Below are positions 32,901-42,409 of a stretch of 64,000 nucleotides of DNA, in pieces. Every line of letters begins with the position of its first letter. Position 1 is the stretch's first letter. Under the pieces are notes generated by a model. It did no database searches and was not told the DNA's origin. It saw only the letters and a list, made by a program, of their open reading frames with translations. This stretch comes from an uncultured Eubacteriales bacterium. Its GTDB lineage: Bacteria > Bacillota > Clostridia > Oscillospirales > CAG-272. The stretch spans positions 1 to 64,000 of the forward strand of contig CAOKER010000011.1 in assembly GCA_948467545.1 (NCBI GenBank), read 5' to 3'. A program made the position numbers and the translations under genes.

Positions 32901-33914
32901 CTACTTATTTTCCGAAGTATCTCCGGGAGATTTTACACCTATTTGGGAAAGCGGGTTGGCATCCATAGCTTTTTCCATCTGCTTGTTGCTTACATGCGTG
33001 TATATTTGTGTCGTGTTAAGCTGTTCATGACCGAGGATATCCTTGAGAACTCTGACGTCTACTTCACCTGAACGATACATCAGCGTGGCCGCTGTATGAC
33101 GAAGCTTATGAACAGAGTAGTGTCCGTTAGAAAGTCCTGCCGCTGAAAGATACTTGTAAACAATTTTTTGTACCATTGTATTGCTGATACGTCGGTGATG
33201 GCTGCTTATAAAAAGTGCTTTTGAATCCTCCGGTTTAATTTCGGTGTCAAGTGCGCGGACATGAATATATGCTTTAAGTGCATTCTGAGAGGCGTCGTTA
33301 AGATAAACTGTCCGCTCCTTTGCTCCTTTTCCGAGAACGCGCAGAGAACGGAATTCATCGTCAATATCGGTAATATTGATTCCGGTAAGCTCTGACAAAC
33401 GTATTCCGCTGTTGAGGAACAAAACAATTATTGCGTAATCTCTTACTCTCGTTTTTGATTCCGTATCAGAATTTACGGCATTTATTAGAGCCAAGCTTTC
33501 GTCGAGAGAGAGAAAACGCGGCAGGGTATTTTTTTGAGGCGGAGTTTCTATATTGGCCGCGGGATTTTCTTCGAGGATGTGTTTTGAAACAGTGAGGTAT
33601 TTAAAAAATGATTTTATAGATGAAAGCCGTCTGGCAATTGCATGAGATTCATTGTGATCGTCGCTTTTTTTATGGTATAAAAATGCAAGTACATCGTTTG
33701 ACGTAATAGTTTTAATAAATTCAAAATCGATTCCCGAAATATCGTATGTTTGATATTCTTCTGTTCCGGGTTTTAAGCCGTCACGTGTTGCGGCAACATG
33801 GCGCAAAAACATACAAAGATCGTGTTCGTATTTTGCTGTTGTTTGAGCGGTACGGTTTTTGATTACCCGCATATATGTAATGAAATCCACTACGGGTATC
33901 GGTGATTTATTCAT
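32901..33914 (-). CDS. Tyrosine recombinase XerC/XerD-like
   Basis: 337 residues. N-terminal core-binding domain (about 5-115) and catalytic domain with Arg in NSGIRLSELTG, Lys in GKGAKERTVYL, HxxR in HKLRHTAAT, His in LGHEQLNTTQ and Tyr in IYTHV. The domain organisation is that of a chromosomal Xer protein (dimer resolution at dif) rather than an integrase with arm-binding domain. No dif site is seen nearby. Runs in the same direction as the dacF-like gene, 62 nt away. Confidence 0.88.
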   Translation of the reverse strand: MNKSPIPVVDFITYMRVIKNRTAQTTAKYEHDLCMFLRHVAATRDGLKPGTEEYQTYDISGIDFEFIKTITSNDVLAFLYHKKSDDHNESHAIARRLSSIKSFFKYLTVSKHILEENPAANIETPPQKNTLPRFLSLDESLALINAVNSDTESKTRVRDYAIIVLFLNSGIRLSELTGINITDIDDEFRSLRVLGKGAKERTVYLNDASQNALKAYIHVRALDTEIKPEDSKALFISSHHRRISNTMVQKIVYKYLSAAGLSNGHYSVHKLRHTAATLMYRSGEVDVRVLKDILGHEQLNTTQIYTHVSNKQMEKAMDANPLSQIGVKSPGDTSENK

Positions 33915-34063
33915 TTATACGGCCGTCTTTCTGTTCTTTATAATTGTATTGATAATCGTATTGTAAATTATAGTCTATTTTAGAAAGCTTGTCAATACTG
34001 CTTAGGCCCTGAGTTATATAAATTCGTTTATATTTGATGACCGAAAAAAGCTGTAAAAAACAC

Positions 34064-34092
34064 TTGACAAATTATACAGACTCTGATATAAT
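34064..34092 (+). promoter_or_regulatory. Promoter of tRNA-Thr
   Basis: TTGACA (34064-34069), 17-nt spacer, TATAAT (34087-34092), 38 nt before the tRNA. Confidence 0.88.
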
Positions 34093-34129
34093 ACAAAACG
34101 GTATACATCATGTAAATTGTATTGAGCAT

Positions 34130-34205
34130 GCTGCTATGGCTCAGTCGGTAGAGCACATCCTTGGTAAGGATGAGGTCATCAGTTCGATTCTGATTAGCAG
34201 CTCCA
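34130..34205 (+). tRNA. tRNA-Thr(GGU)
   Basis: Full cloverleaf: acceptor GCTGCTA/TAGCAGC, anticodon loop TTGGTAA with anticodon GGT, T arm TTCGATT, discriminator T and encoded CCA. Confidence 0.95.
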
Positions 34206-34233
34206 AGGCTTGTCGTACGGACAAGCCTTTTTT
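34206..34233 (+). terminator. Terminator of tRNA-Thr
   Basis: AGGCTTGTC pairs with GACAAGCCT, followed by TTTTT. Confidence 0.92.
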
Positions 34234-34469
34234 GTAATTAAATGTATGTGTCTTCCGCTTCTGTGTATATGGTTAGCTTTTTTAAGTTTTTGTCGTAGCT
34301 ATAATTTGTCGTCGGAACGCCCAATTGCAGACTTTTTGTCCGACAGGAAGAATGTTGACGTTTGAAAGGCAGATTTTCTCCGACGGGAAGCGCGGTGTCA
34401 TTTCGATACAGTCAAGCCGGCAATAATTTCAAGTATATTCAAGTGTATATGAAAGGCATTGTGATAATT

Positions 34470-34943
34470 ATGAGAGATAAAACATGTTGTTTTACCGGAC
34501 ATAGAAGAATCCCGGCCGATTTAAGAGCTGTGATTGCAGTCGAAATCGAAAAAAGAGTAACAGAGCTTATCGGTCAGGGATATATATTTTTTGAAACAGG
34601 CGGAGCATTGGGATTTGATACTGTTGCGGCTCAGGTCGTGCTTCGTGTCAGAGACAGATATCCGTCAATTCATCTTGTGCTTGTATTGCCGTGCCGCAAT
34701 CAGACAGACGGATGGAGTGAACATGACCGCAGAATGTATAATTATATTTTGAACGCCGCAGATGATGTGATTTATACATCCGAAGAATATGCAAGAGGAT
34801 GTATGTACAAACGAAACCGAAAGCTTGTTGATGACAGCAGCGTATGTATATGCTGGCTGAAACATCCGAGCGGAGGAACTCTCTATACAGTGAATTATGC
34901 AGAGAAATGCGGTATAAAAATAATCAATATTGCGGATAATTAA
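34470..34943 (+). CDS. SLOG-family (DUF1273/YpsA-like) protein
   Basis: 157 residues from ATG 34470 (GAAAGG about 11 nt upstream); the frame opens earlier without a ribosome site. CCFTGHRRIP at the N-terminus and GGALGFDTVAAQVVL in the middle are the Rossmann-like nucleotide/NAD-derivative binding motifs of the SLOG superfamily, followed by LVLVLPCRNQTDGWSEHD. Members bind nucleotide-derived ligands and are scattered in Firmicutes; YpsA affects cell division in Bacillus. Function here is unknown. Isolated, with its own terminator. Confidence 0.85.
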   Translation: MRDKTCCFTGHRRIPADLRAVIAVEIEKRVTELIGQGYIFFETGGALGFDTVAAQVVLRVRDRYPSIHLVLVLPCRNQTDGWSEHDRRMYNYILNAADDVIYTSEEYARGCMYKRNRKLVDDSSVCICWLKHPSGGTLYTVNYAEKCGIKIINIADN

Positions 34944-34981
34944 TGCCGGTTCTCATATGGTGTGTAAAAATTGCTTAAGAC

Positions 34982-35026
34982 AAATCAGCCTTGTCATACG
35001 TTATTATGGCAGGGCTGATTTTTATG
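34982..35026 (+). terminator. Terminator after the SLOG gene
   Basis: AAATCAGCC pairs with GGCTGATTT. Confidence 0.75.
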
Positions 35027-35094
35027 TATATAGGAATATAGACAATTATAAAATTTATTGTATCTGTTATTTGACAATAACACACAAATAAATA

Positions 35095-35123
35095 TTGACT
35101 TTTATGTCTATTGTTGATATAAT
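35095..35123 (+). promoter_or_regulatory. Promoter of the lipoprotein gene
   Basis: TTGACT (35095-35100), 17-nt spacer, TATAAT (35118-35123). About 150 nt of leader before the start; no structure recognised. Confidence 0.75.
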
Positions 35124-35274
35124 GTGGTAAAGAAAGTTTAGGCAGATAATATTTATAGCTGAAAGCGGTGATTCCGTTGTTTCGGTTTTTATGACAGGAT
35201 AGGATAATTTTATCGGAACGGTTTTATTAAATACGTCATGTAAACAAATGTTGTTGAAAGGTGTGGATTTGATT

Positions 35275-36138
35275 ATGAAATATGCTAAAGTTTTATCGCT
35301 GTTAATGATTGAAGCGCTTACTTTTACTGTGCTTTTCGGATGTTCCGGTGATATTGGCAAATCGTGTCCGGAGACTAAAGCCGCCGATATTTATCAAACA
35401 GAAGACGATTTCGAGACCGAATCGGCCGCAGAATACGGAAACGGCATACATGTTGATCATACGTCGGTATTAAATCCTGTAAATGAAAATTATATAATTG
35501 CTGAAATTTCCGGGGAAGGCGTGCAATGCGGCGAATTTACAATGTTTGAGTGCAGTGTAAAGAGGAATATGACAGATGAGAGTTCCGCATGGCTGAAAAA
35601 AATATATGTTCCGAATTCCGCGCTCGGAAGTATCAAGGGGTACACTGCTTTTCTTGCGGCCATTAAAGCCGTTTCTTATGAGGACGGTCTTATCTCTGAC
35701 GACGGACGAAGCTATTCCGTTAATATGAGAAATGACGGAAGTCTTTGCTGTATACCGTTTGATGAAAACGGAGCCGCTGTGGTTGACGATATGCATTATC
35801 TTGATTTAAGGTACGGCGATGATTCGGAATATATGGTAAACGGAGACGCAACAACTCCATACCAATACGTAGCGGCAGTAAGCGCGGGAAGAGAAAAACG
35901 TGGAAGCACCGGTGATAATGTTGAAAATGTCTTTTATTCGACGAAGAGAAAGTGTGAAGATGAGTATTATACAAAATTGTTGAATGTGCTTCCGGACTAC
36001 TTGATTCAAAATGGGACTTCCGAGGAGGATATTGAAAAGTATTTTGATGCCCTTGAGAAGGCCAAGAAATTGGAAGATAATTTATTCGACAGAATAGATG
36101 AGGCGGCTGTTGAAAATGGAATTCTGATTTGTTATTAG
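35275..36138 (+). CDS. Putative lipoprotein, unknown function
   Basis: 287 residues from ATG 35275 (GAAAGGTG upstream; GTG 35263 or TTG 35269 are alternatives). The N-terminus KYAKVLSLLMIEALTFTVLFGC has a lipobox (LFGC), so it is probably a lipid-anchored surface protein. The mature part is acidic (many Glu/Asp), contains several Tyr-rich segments and no domain I recognise. The end carries a helical, Lys/Glu-rich segment (about 250-285). Not part of a visible operon. Confidence 0.7.
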   Translation: MKYAKVLSLLMIEALTFTVLFGCSGDIGKSCPETKAADIYQTEDDFETESAAEYGNGIHVDHTSVLNPVNENYIIAEISGEGVQCGEFTMFECSVKRNMTDESSAWLKKIYVPNSALGSIKGYTAFLAAIKAVSYEDGLISDDGRSYSVNMRNDGSLCCIPFDENGAAVVDDMHYLDLRYGDDSEYMVNGDATTPYQYVAAVSAGREKRGSTGDNVENVFYSTKRKCEDEYYTKLLNVLPDYLIQNGTSEEDIEKYFDALEKAKKLEDNLFDRIDEAAVENGILICY

Positions 36139-36228
36139 TCTTATATAAGGTCAAGTCTTCTTATAATGAATGCGCCTTTATATGAATAATTGACTGCAGT
36201 TATTAATCGACGATTTTTTAATCTGAAT

Positions 36229-36272
36229 AAAGGGCTGCCGCAGAAAATATCGCTTATCTGCGACAGCCTTTT
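36229..36272 (+). terminator. Terminator-like hairpin after the lipoprotein gene
   Basis: AGGGCTG-CCGCAGA pairs with TCTGCG-A-CAGCCTT, then TTTGCCG. Confidence 0.7.
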
Positions 36273-36400
36273 GCCGTGATTTTTTTGTTTATATTAACTA
36301 TAAAATAAAGAAAATACAGCATAAGAAAACTTTTTGTTTGTCAAATATAAATAATTTTTTATACAGATACGCAACACATATAAATTTATTCAATTTAATG

Positions 36401-36429
36401 TTGACAAATTCGTCATAATATGGTATATT
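36401..36429 (+). promoter_or_regulatory. Promoter of the sortase-type surface protein
   Basis: TTGACA (36401-36406), 17-nt spacer, TATATT (36424-36429). The leader 36442-36483 can fold into ATTCGT/ACGAAT around AGCATGCT and then TCCC/GGGA with a short loop; it matches no riboswitch class I can recognise. Confidence 0.7.
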
Positions 36430-36509
36430 ATAGGTAAGTAAATTCGTAAAGAGCATGCTTAAACGAATCCCCGTAAGCCGGGAGAAAAAAATTAAGGAGA
36501 TTATATGTT

Positions 36510-37316
36510 ATGAAACGTATTTTTTCTATCGCTGTGGCTACCTTTATGCTATTTTCTGTTTTTTCAGTATCTGCTTCGGCGGTATCTAAAGTCACTTTTG
36601 TAAATACTGTTCCGAAGAATATCGGCACTCTTGTTCTTAAGATGGGGGCTAACTCCACTGACGCGGCGGAAGTGTTTGATAAACAAAATATTTACAGTCT
36701 GTATCCGGCGCCGGAAGGGACAAATTTTTGTCTTAAAGGCAATGCTTGGGCGCGCTATGATTTTGATTTGGAAACGAGCGGCCGCTACGCGCTTGCTTTT
36801 GAGTTTGTCGCAAGAACCGGTTCAGACAGAGCAATTGATTATGCTGTGGATAATCCGGATGACCGTGTTTTTGTAAAGCTTGATCCATGTGCAGACAACG
36901 ATGATCACCGCATAGCTATTGTTGAACTTGATCTCACTGCCGGATCGCACAGCGTCTGGTTCTGTTCGCCTACAGGTTTTGATGACAGTACAATCAAAAG
37001 CTGTGACTTTTACGGATTTGAGCTGTATTTAAAAGAAGCTTCCGGTTCTGATGAAACTTCTTCCTCCGAGACTGAAGCAAATCCGGCGGATAAGACTAAC
37101 GTGTCTGCAGCCGGCGAGACCGAAAATAATATTGCCGTATCGACAAATAAAACAGATGGCGGAAGTTCCGATAATAATTCCGATAATGGTTCTGATAATA
37201 ATTCCGCTGATAAAAACCCGCCGGCTCCTGATACCTCTGATGCTTCAATATTGCTGTTTGCGGCGGTAACTATTTCATCGGGCGCAGTTTTGGCGTTAAA
37301 TCGCCGTCGCGGCTGA
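36510..37316 (+). CDS. Secreted protein with sortase-like C-terminus
   Basis: 268 residues. Signal peptide (KRIFSIAVATFMLFSVFSVSASA), a beta-rich domain (about 30-175; carbohydrate-binding-module-like look with WARYDFDLETSGRYALAF and SHSVWF), a Ser/Asn/Asp-rich low-complexity linker (about 180-240) and a tail of PDTSDAS, a membrane helix and NRRRG. The tail is a non-canonical sorting signal like the one at 7059-8411 in element B. Likely a cell-wall anchored protein with a sugar- or ligand-binding head; function unknown. Confidence 0.75.
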   Translation: MKRIFSIAVATFMLFSVFSVSASAVSKVTFVNTVPKNIGTLVLKMGANSTDAAEVFDKQNIYSLYPAPEGTNFCLKGNAWARYDFDLETSGRYALAFEFVARTGSDRAIDYAVDNPDDRVFVKLDPCADNDDHRIAIVELDLTAGSHSVWFCSPTGFDDSTIKSCDFYGFELYLKEASGSDETSSSETEANPADKTNVSAAGETENNIAVSTNKTDGGSSDNNSDNGSDNNSADKNPPAPDTSDASILLFAAVTISSGAVLALNRRRG

Positions 37317-37364
37317 ACTTTTGTCCGTAAAAATTTTTAATAATTAATAACCAAAAGCAGGATG

Positions 37365-37475
37365 CTCATGTCTTTTAAGGTGTTTGCATCTGCAGGCGGC
37401 GTGATCCGCTTACTTTTTCCGGCGGCGGAGTCTTAATTCACCGCCGGAATGCTTTATTACGAAGATATGCTCCTT
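37365..37475 (+). repeat. GC-rich intergenic repeat, copy 3 (looser)
   Basis: GGCGGCGTGATCCGC, CCGGCGGCGG, CACCGCCGGAATGCTTTATTA and a CTCCTTATTGAG tail resemble copies 1 and 4, though less strictly. Confidence 0.4.
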
Positions 37476-37606
37476 ATTGAGTTAATATCTGGCCGAATCA
37501 AATGTCAGATTTGTGTTTGGCTGCAGTTTGTTTTTATAAATATATCTAAGTAAATACTTATAGGTTTTGTGTGATAAACAGGACTTATAATATAATATCA
37601 GGCATA

Positions 37607-37645
37607 AAAAAGACCGGTCCGAAAATACTTTGAGACTGGTCTTTT
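37607..37645. terminator. Terminator after clpC
   Basis: GACCGGTC pairs with GACTGGTC (one G-U), flanked by A-run and T-run. It lies at the end of the leftward clpC operon. Confidence 0.85.
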
Positions 37646-37693
37646 ATGTCTTTAATTATAAACTGTATAGAAGATAAATTGTCAGGCTGTGTT

Positions 37694-40156
37694 TTAATTA
37701 TTTTTTTGAAACAGTATTTTATCTCCGTCTAACCGGCATTGTATGTTGTCTCCGGCAGCTATTTTCCCGTCAAGAATTTCGGTCGATAAAGCGTCTTCTA
37801 TTCTGCGCTGAATTTCGCGGCGCATCGGACGCGCGCCGTAAACCGGATCGGTTCCTTCCTTTGCAAGAAGTGCGATTACGTCGTCGTCAAATGAAATGGC
37901 AATGTTCATAGCGTCAAGGCGTTTTTCAACGCTTTTAAGCATAAGTGATGCAATCTGCTTTATTTCATTGTCCGAAAGTTTTGAAAATACAATAATTTCA
38001 TCTATGCGGTTAAGAAATTCAGGTTTAAATGTGTCTCTCAGACTTGCCATAACGCGCTCATGAATACGCGCTTCTTCGGATTTCGGAGTATCGTCTCCTC
38101 CAAATCCAAGCGCGGACGCTTTTTGTATGAGTCCGGACGCTCCCACGTTGGATGTCATTATAATGATAGAATTTTTAAAGTCAACGCGCCTTCCCTGAGC
38201 GTCTGTAAGAATTCCGTCCTCAAGAATCTGAAGCAGGATGTTAAATACGTCGGGATGTGCTTTTTCGATTTCGTCAAAAAGAACTACCGAATACGGATGG
38301 CGGCGGATTTTCTCGGTAAGCTGACCGCCCTCGTCAAAGCCTACATAACCGGGAGGAGATCCTATCATTTTGGAAACGCTGTGCTTTTCCATGTACTCGC
38401 TCATATCGACGCGGATCATTGCGTTTTCATCTCCGAAAAGAATTTCGGCAAGCGCCTTGCAAAGCTCGGTTTTGCCTACGCCGGTGGGGCCGAGGAATAT
38501 AAATGAACCCATTGGTCTGTGAGGATCCTTGAGTCCCACTCTTGATCTGCGTATTGCTCTTGAAACTGCGCTTACCGCCTCACTTTGGCCGACAATACGC
38601 TTGTGCAGCTCTTCTTCGAGGTGCATAAGGCGTGTTCCTTCATCTTCCGTGAGACTTTTAACGGGAATACCTGTCCATTCGGTAACAACCTCAGCGATTT
38701 CGGGATCGCCGATTGTCAGGTTATCTCTGTTATTTCCTTCTTTCCATTCTGTTTTTGCTTTTTCGATTTCATCGCGGAGCTTCTTTTCCTCGTCACGAAG
38801 CTTTGCCGCGCGTTCAAAGTCCTGACTTCCTATAGCCTCTTCCTTTTCCGAAGAAATCTGTTTTAGCTTGTTTTCAAGTTCTTTTATGGAATCGGGAGCA
38901 GTAAATGAGGAAATCCTGAGTTTGGAAGCCGCTTCATCGATGAGATCTATTGCTTTGTCGGGCAAATATCTGTCACCGATATACCTGACTGAATATTTTA
39001 CTGCCGCTTCTATTGCTTCGTCGGTTATTTTAACCTTGTGATGAGCTTCGTACTTATCTCTGAGTCCTTTGAGGATAAGAATCGCCTCATCCGGAGAAGG
39101 CTCTCCTACCATGACTGACTGGAATCTGCGTTCAAGGGCGGCGTCCTTTTCAATATGCTTACGATATTCGTTTATGGTTGTCGCGCCTATTACCTGCATA
39201 TCTCCGCGTGCAAGCGCGGGTTTAAGAATGTTTGCGGCGTCGACAGCGCCTTCTGCCGCTCCTGCTCCTATAATTGTATGGATTTCGTCGATGAAGAGTA
39301 TGATGCTTTTATCCTTCATTACTTCACTCATGACGCCTTTCATACGTTCCTCGAATTCGCCGCGGTATTTTGCACCTGCAATCATTCCTGGAATATCGAG
39401 CGTAATTATTTTTTTGTCTGTAAGCGTTTCGGGAACGGAACCGTCGGCGATACGCTGAGCAAGACCTTCTACCACTGCGGTTTTGCCGACTCCTGGCTCA
39501 CCGATAAGACACGGATTGTTCTTTGTACGTCTTGAAAGAATCTGAACAACGCGCTCGGTTTCGGTTTCACGTCCTATTACCGGATCTATTTTACCCTCAC
39601 GCGCAAGAGCGGTAAGATCCCTTCCGTATTGGCTGAGCATAGTTCCGCCCTCTTTTCCGGTCGCGCCGGGACGTTCACCCGAAAAAGCCGACGCTGTTTC
39701 TTCTCCTCCGGCGCTTGCTGTCGATTCTCTGAAAAATGCAGTGAGATCCTCGGCGATGTCGCTTGTCGTAACGTTTTGCAGCGAAAGAAGCTTGATACCA
39801 ACGCAATCAGGTTCATTCAGCATTGCGAGAAGAATGTGCTCAGTGCCGATATAGTTTTGGCCAAGGCGCATAGATTCCCTTGCTGCTATCTCAATCAGTC
39901 TTTTTGTTCTCGGAGTCATATCGCCGGGACCGACATCGCTCGGTTCTCCGGTTCCCGCTATTTGAGAGACAAGCTCACGCGTTTTTTCAAGTGTAACTCC
40001 GCGGTTAGTTAGGAGCTTTGATGCGACTCCGTTTTCAACCGAAAGAAGACCAAGAAGAATGTGCTCTGTTCCGATATAGGTATGACCGAGAGTGCGCGCG
40101 TTGCTCATAGCGTTGTTGAGTACGTCGCTTGCGGCCTTTGTAAATCTATTTGGCAT
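37694..40156 (-). CDS. clpC: ATP-dependent Clp protease ATP-binding subunit ClpC
   Basis: 820 residues, the usual ClpC length. Two N-terminal Clp repeats (about 4-140), AAA+ module 1 with Walker A GEPGVGKTAVVEG, a middle domain carrying the UVR motif (about 415-450, SSEKEEAIGSQDFERAAKLRDEEKKLRDE) and AAA+ module 2 with GPTGVGKTELCKAL. It unfolds proteins for ClpP, and recognises McsB-phosphorylated arginine. Last gene of the ctsR operon; 57 nt after mcsB. Confidence 0.97.
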   Translation of the reverse strand: MPNRFTKAASDVLNNAMSNARTLGHTYIGTEHILLGLLSVENGVASKLLTNRGVTLEKTRELVSQIAGTGEPSDVGPGDMTPRTKRLIEIAARESMRLGQNYIGTEHILLAMLNEPDCVGIKLLSLQNVTTSDIAEDLTAFFRESTASAGGEETASAFSGERPGATGKEGGTMLSQYGRDLTALAREGKIDPVIGRETETERVVQILSRRTKNNPCLIGEPGVGKTAVVEGLAQRIADGSVPETLTDKKIITLDIPGMIAGAKYRGEFEERMKGVMSEVMKDKSIILFIDEIHTIIGAGAAEGAVDAANILKPALARGDMQVIGATTINEYRKHIEKDAALERRFQSVMVGEPSPDEAILILKGLRDKYEAHHKVKITDEAIEAAVKYSVRYIGDRYLPDKAIDLIDEAASKLRISSFTAPDSIKELENKLKQISSEKEEAIGSQDFERAAKLRDEEKKLRDEIEKAKTEWKEGNNRDNLTIGDPEIAEVVTEWTGIPVKSLTEDEGTRLMHLEEELHKRIVGQSEAVSAVSRAIRRSRVGLKDPHRPMGSFIFLGPTGVGKTELCKALAEILFGDENAMIRVDMSEYMEKHSVSKMIGSPPGYVGFDEGGQLTEKIRRHPYSVVLFDEIEKAHPDVFNILLQILEDGILTDAQGRRVDFKNSIIIMTSNVGASGLIQKASALGFGGDDTPKSEEARIHERVMASLRDTFKPEFLNRIDEIIVFSKLSDNEIKQIASLMLKSVEKRLDAMNIAISFDDDVIALLAKEGTDPVYGARPMRREIQRRIEDALSTEILDGKIAAGDNIQCRLDGDKILFQKNN

Positions 40157-40212
40157 ATAAATCCTTCCTTTCTTTTCTGTTATAACTTATCTTTATATTA
40201 TACGGATATATT

Positions 40213-41229
40213 TTATTTAGAGAGAATATCGCGGAGGTATTTGGCCCTGCATTTGTCCCGTTCGACTTCTCCGAGATGTTTGCCTGAACTGAGTGTAAGA
40301 GTTGCGGGCATTACATGTACCATAATTTCGTTCAGCTTTTCATGTGTAAGCTCATCTTTGGGCAAAATACCGAGTGAAAGTCCGAGCCGAACATATGCAA
40401 ACAGACTCAGAAATTCTTTTGAGCTCATGAGGTATGAGCTGCGCAGCGTTCCGAGCGAGCGGTAGGCAAGGTCTGTCATGCGTTCTGGATTGTCTGACTT
40501 CATTGCATTGCGCGCTCCTCGTTCCAGCTCCATAATCTGAGAGGTGATTTCTTCTAACTTTTTAATTGTATCTTCTTCTCCGATACCCAATGTGGTTTGG
40601 TTGGATATCTGATACATATACCCGTCGGAATCCGAGCCCTCTCCCCACATTCCGCGGATTGTCAGACCGAGCTTTCCGAGAGAGGATGAAAGCGCGCCGA
40701 TTCTGTGATTCATTGAAAGAGCAGGGAGGAATACCATGACCGACGCGCGCATAGCGGTGCCGAGATTCGTGGGACAATGTGTTAGAAAACCGAGCTTTTC
40801 ATCAAAAGCTATATCGAGCTTTTCGCATAGAACATCGTCGACTTGACGCGCCGATTCAAATGCGTCCTCCAAAGCCAAACCTGCGCGGACACACTGGAGG
40901 CGTATATGATCCTCTTCGCAAATCATAATTCCGACTCCGTTGCTTTCATTTCTGAGATAACCGTGCGGAAGCTTCGATTCGATAAATTCCGGACTCACGT
41001 CATATCTTTCAACGAACGACTGCGCTTCTTCGTCCGGCAGCTTTTCAAAGTCGGTATAGCTCCAACCGCCATCTTTCTCTATTGCGCCGCGTACCTGTGT
41101 TATAATGTCCTTTGCTCCTTCTTCACTCAAACGTGACATAAACGGTTTATCTGCGATATTTCTTGCAAAGCGGATTCGGGAGCTGACAACTACATCGCTC
41201 TCTTTTCCGGTTTCATCATACCAATACAT
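40213..41229 (-). CDS. mcsB: Protein arginine kinase McsB
   Basis: 338 residues of the phosphagen/guanido kinase family: VVSSRIRFARNIADKPF, GIMICEEDHIRLQC, and LTHCPTNLGTAMRASVMVFLPAL with the conserved Cys and Arg residues. McsB phosphorylates arginine in proteins including CtsR, marking them for ClpC. In operon with ctsR, mcsA, clpC. Good AAAGGAG site. Confidence 0.96.
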   Translation of the reverse strand: MYWYDETGKESDVVVSSRIRFARNIADKPFMSRLSEEGAKDIITQVRGAIEKDGGWSYTDFEKLPDEEAQSFVERYDVSPEFIESKLPHGYLRNESNGVGIMICEEDHIRLQCVRAGLALEDAFESARQVDDVLCEKLDIAFDEKLGFLTHCPTNLGTAMRASVMVFLPALSMNHRIGALSSSLGKLGLTIRGMWGEGSDSDGYMYQISNQTTLGIGEEDTIKKLEEITSQIMELERGARNAMKSDNPERMTDLAYRSLGTLRSSYLMSSKEFLSLFAYVRLGLSLGILPKDELTHEKLNEIMVHVMPATLTLSSGKHLGEVERDKCRAKYLRDILSK

Positions 41230-41310
41230 ATTGAAAACTCCTTTTTACTTTTTCCGAATAAAAGTCAAATTTGTAATATTTATAATAAAAATATGTTGAA
41301 TAAACTGAGA

Positions 41311-41847
41311 TTAATCTGCTTCGCCGTTTGAATTCTCCTCAAGCTGTTTAATTTCATCGCGAAGTTTGGCCGCTTCCTCAAATTCCTGTTTTCCTACGGC
41401 AATCGAGAGCTTATCCTTCAGTTTTTCAATCTTTTTTTCACGGCTCATATGAGAGATAAGCTTTTTGGGAACTCTGCCGGTATGTTCACGATGACCGTGA
41501 ATTCCAACGATCGTGTCTGATAACTCGCTGCGGAACACATCATAGCATTTTGCGCACCCGGCCTTTCCGCTTTCCGCAAAGTCACGGTATGTTGCTCCGC
41601 AGAACGGACACGTTTTTGCAGGTGCAAGTCTTTCTGCCGGTCTGATTCCGAAAAGAGAACCGAGAAGATTCATTTCTCCGAAGCTGTCATTAAAGAATGA
41701 ACCCAAGTTTTCTCCGACTGTGTTGTTGTACTGTTTCCTAATCTCTGCAGCACAGTCGCCGCAAAGGTTATACTCGGTGATTTTTCCGTTAATATTTTGT
41801 TTGTAATATACAGTAGCTTCCTTTTTTCCGCATTTGGTACAAAGCAT
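41311..41847 (-). CDS. mcsA: McsA, activator of McsB
   Basis: 178 residues. Two zinc-binding CxxC pairs at the N-terminus (CTKCGKK, CGDCAAEIRKQ) and a second pair (CPFCGATYRDF, GCAKCYDVF), then a C-terminal UVR motif (DKLSIAVGKQEFEEAAKLRDEIKQLEE). McsA binds and activates McsB. Confidence 0.95.
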   Translation of the reverse strand: MLCTKCGKKEATVYYKQNINGKITEYNLCGDCAAEIRKQYNNTVGENLGSFFNDSFGEMNLLGSLFGIRPAERLAPAKTCPFCGATYRDFAESGKAGCAKCYDVFRSELSDTIVGIHGHREHTGRVPKKLISHMSREKKIEKLKDKLSIAVGKQEFEEAAKLRDEIKQLEENSNGEAD

Positions 41848-41936
41848 AATAGTTCACATTCCTTTCGTTTTTCTTGTGAGTTTCTTGAATATTTCTCTTT
41901 TTTTTCACTGCATACTTGTTTGTCCGCAGTGTTATT

Positions 41937-42365
41937 TTACTCCATTATGGTAAGAATTATCTGTCGAAGCATGTCTGCTCTGAAATTGTTTTTTTCGATA
42001 TATCCTGATGCAGTGTGAAGCATTTTAGCTTCGCGTGATGACAGGAGACCGCTGTCATGCAGATTAGAAACAAAGGTGTTTGCAGATGCTTCGTCGATTT
42101 CATCTCCTATGGCATGGAAAACATGCATCAGATATTCATTGCGGTTCATCTGTTTTTTTATTATACGAATATATCCGCCTCCTCCGCGCCTGCTCTCTAT
42201 GATATATCCTTTGTCTGCTGTGAATCTGGATGTAATAACATAGTTGATCTGGGACGGCACGCAGCCAAGCTGTTCAGCGAGATCGTTTCGTCGGAGTACC
42301 GTTTTTCCGTTTCCGTCCGCGAGCATTTGTTCAATTAAACAGGCGATAGTATCTGATATACGCAT
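41937..42365 (-). CDS. ctsR: Transcriptional repressor CtsR
   Basis: 142 residues: MRISDTIACLIEQML, then the winged HTH with RRNDLAEQLGCVPSQINYVITSRFT and the GGGGYIRI wing that reads the heptad repeats. C-terminal four-helix region (about 75-142) is the McsB/McsA interaction part. First gene of its operon, with CtsR boxes upstream, giving autorepression released by heat. Confidence 0.96.
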   Translation of the reverse strand: MRISDTIACLIEQMLADGNGKTVLRRNDLAEQLGCVPSQINYVITSRFTADKGYIIESRRGGGGYIRIIKKQMNRNEYLMHVFHAIGDEIDEASANTFVSNLHDSGLLSSREAKMLHTASGYIEKNNFRADMLRQIILTIME

Positions 42366-42409
42366 TACTTCGCTTCCTTTCTTTTTTGCTGGTTATATTA
42401 TACATTTAA

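Noticed and set aside
36430..36500. Cyclic di-GMP or ydaO-type riboswitch
   Set aside because: The conserved blocks of either class are missing; only a loose CCGGG similarity.
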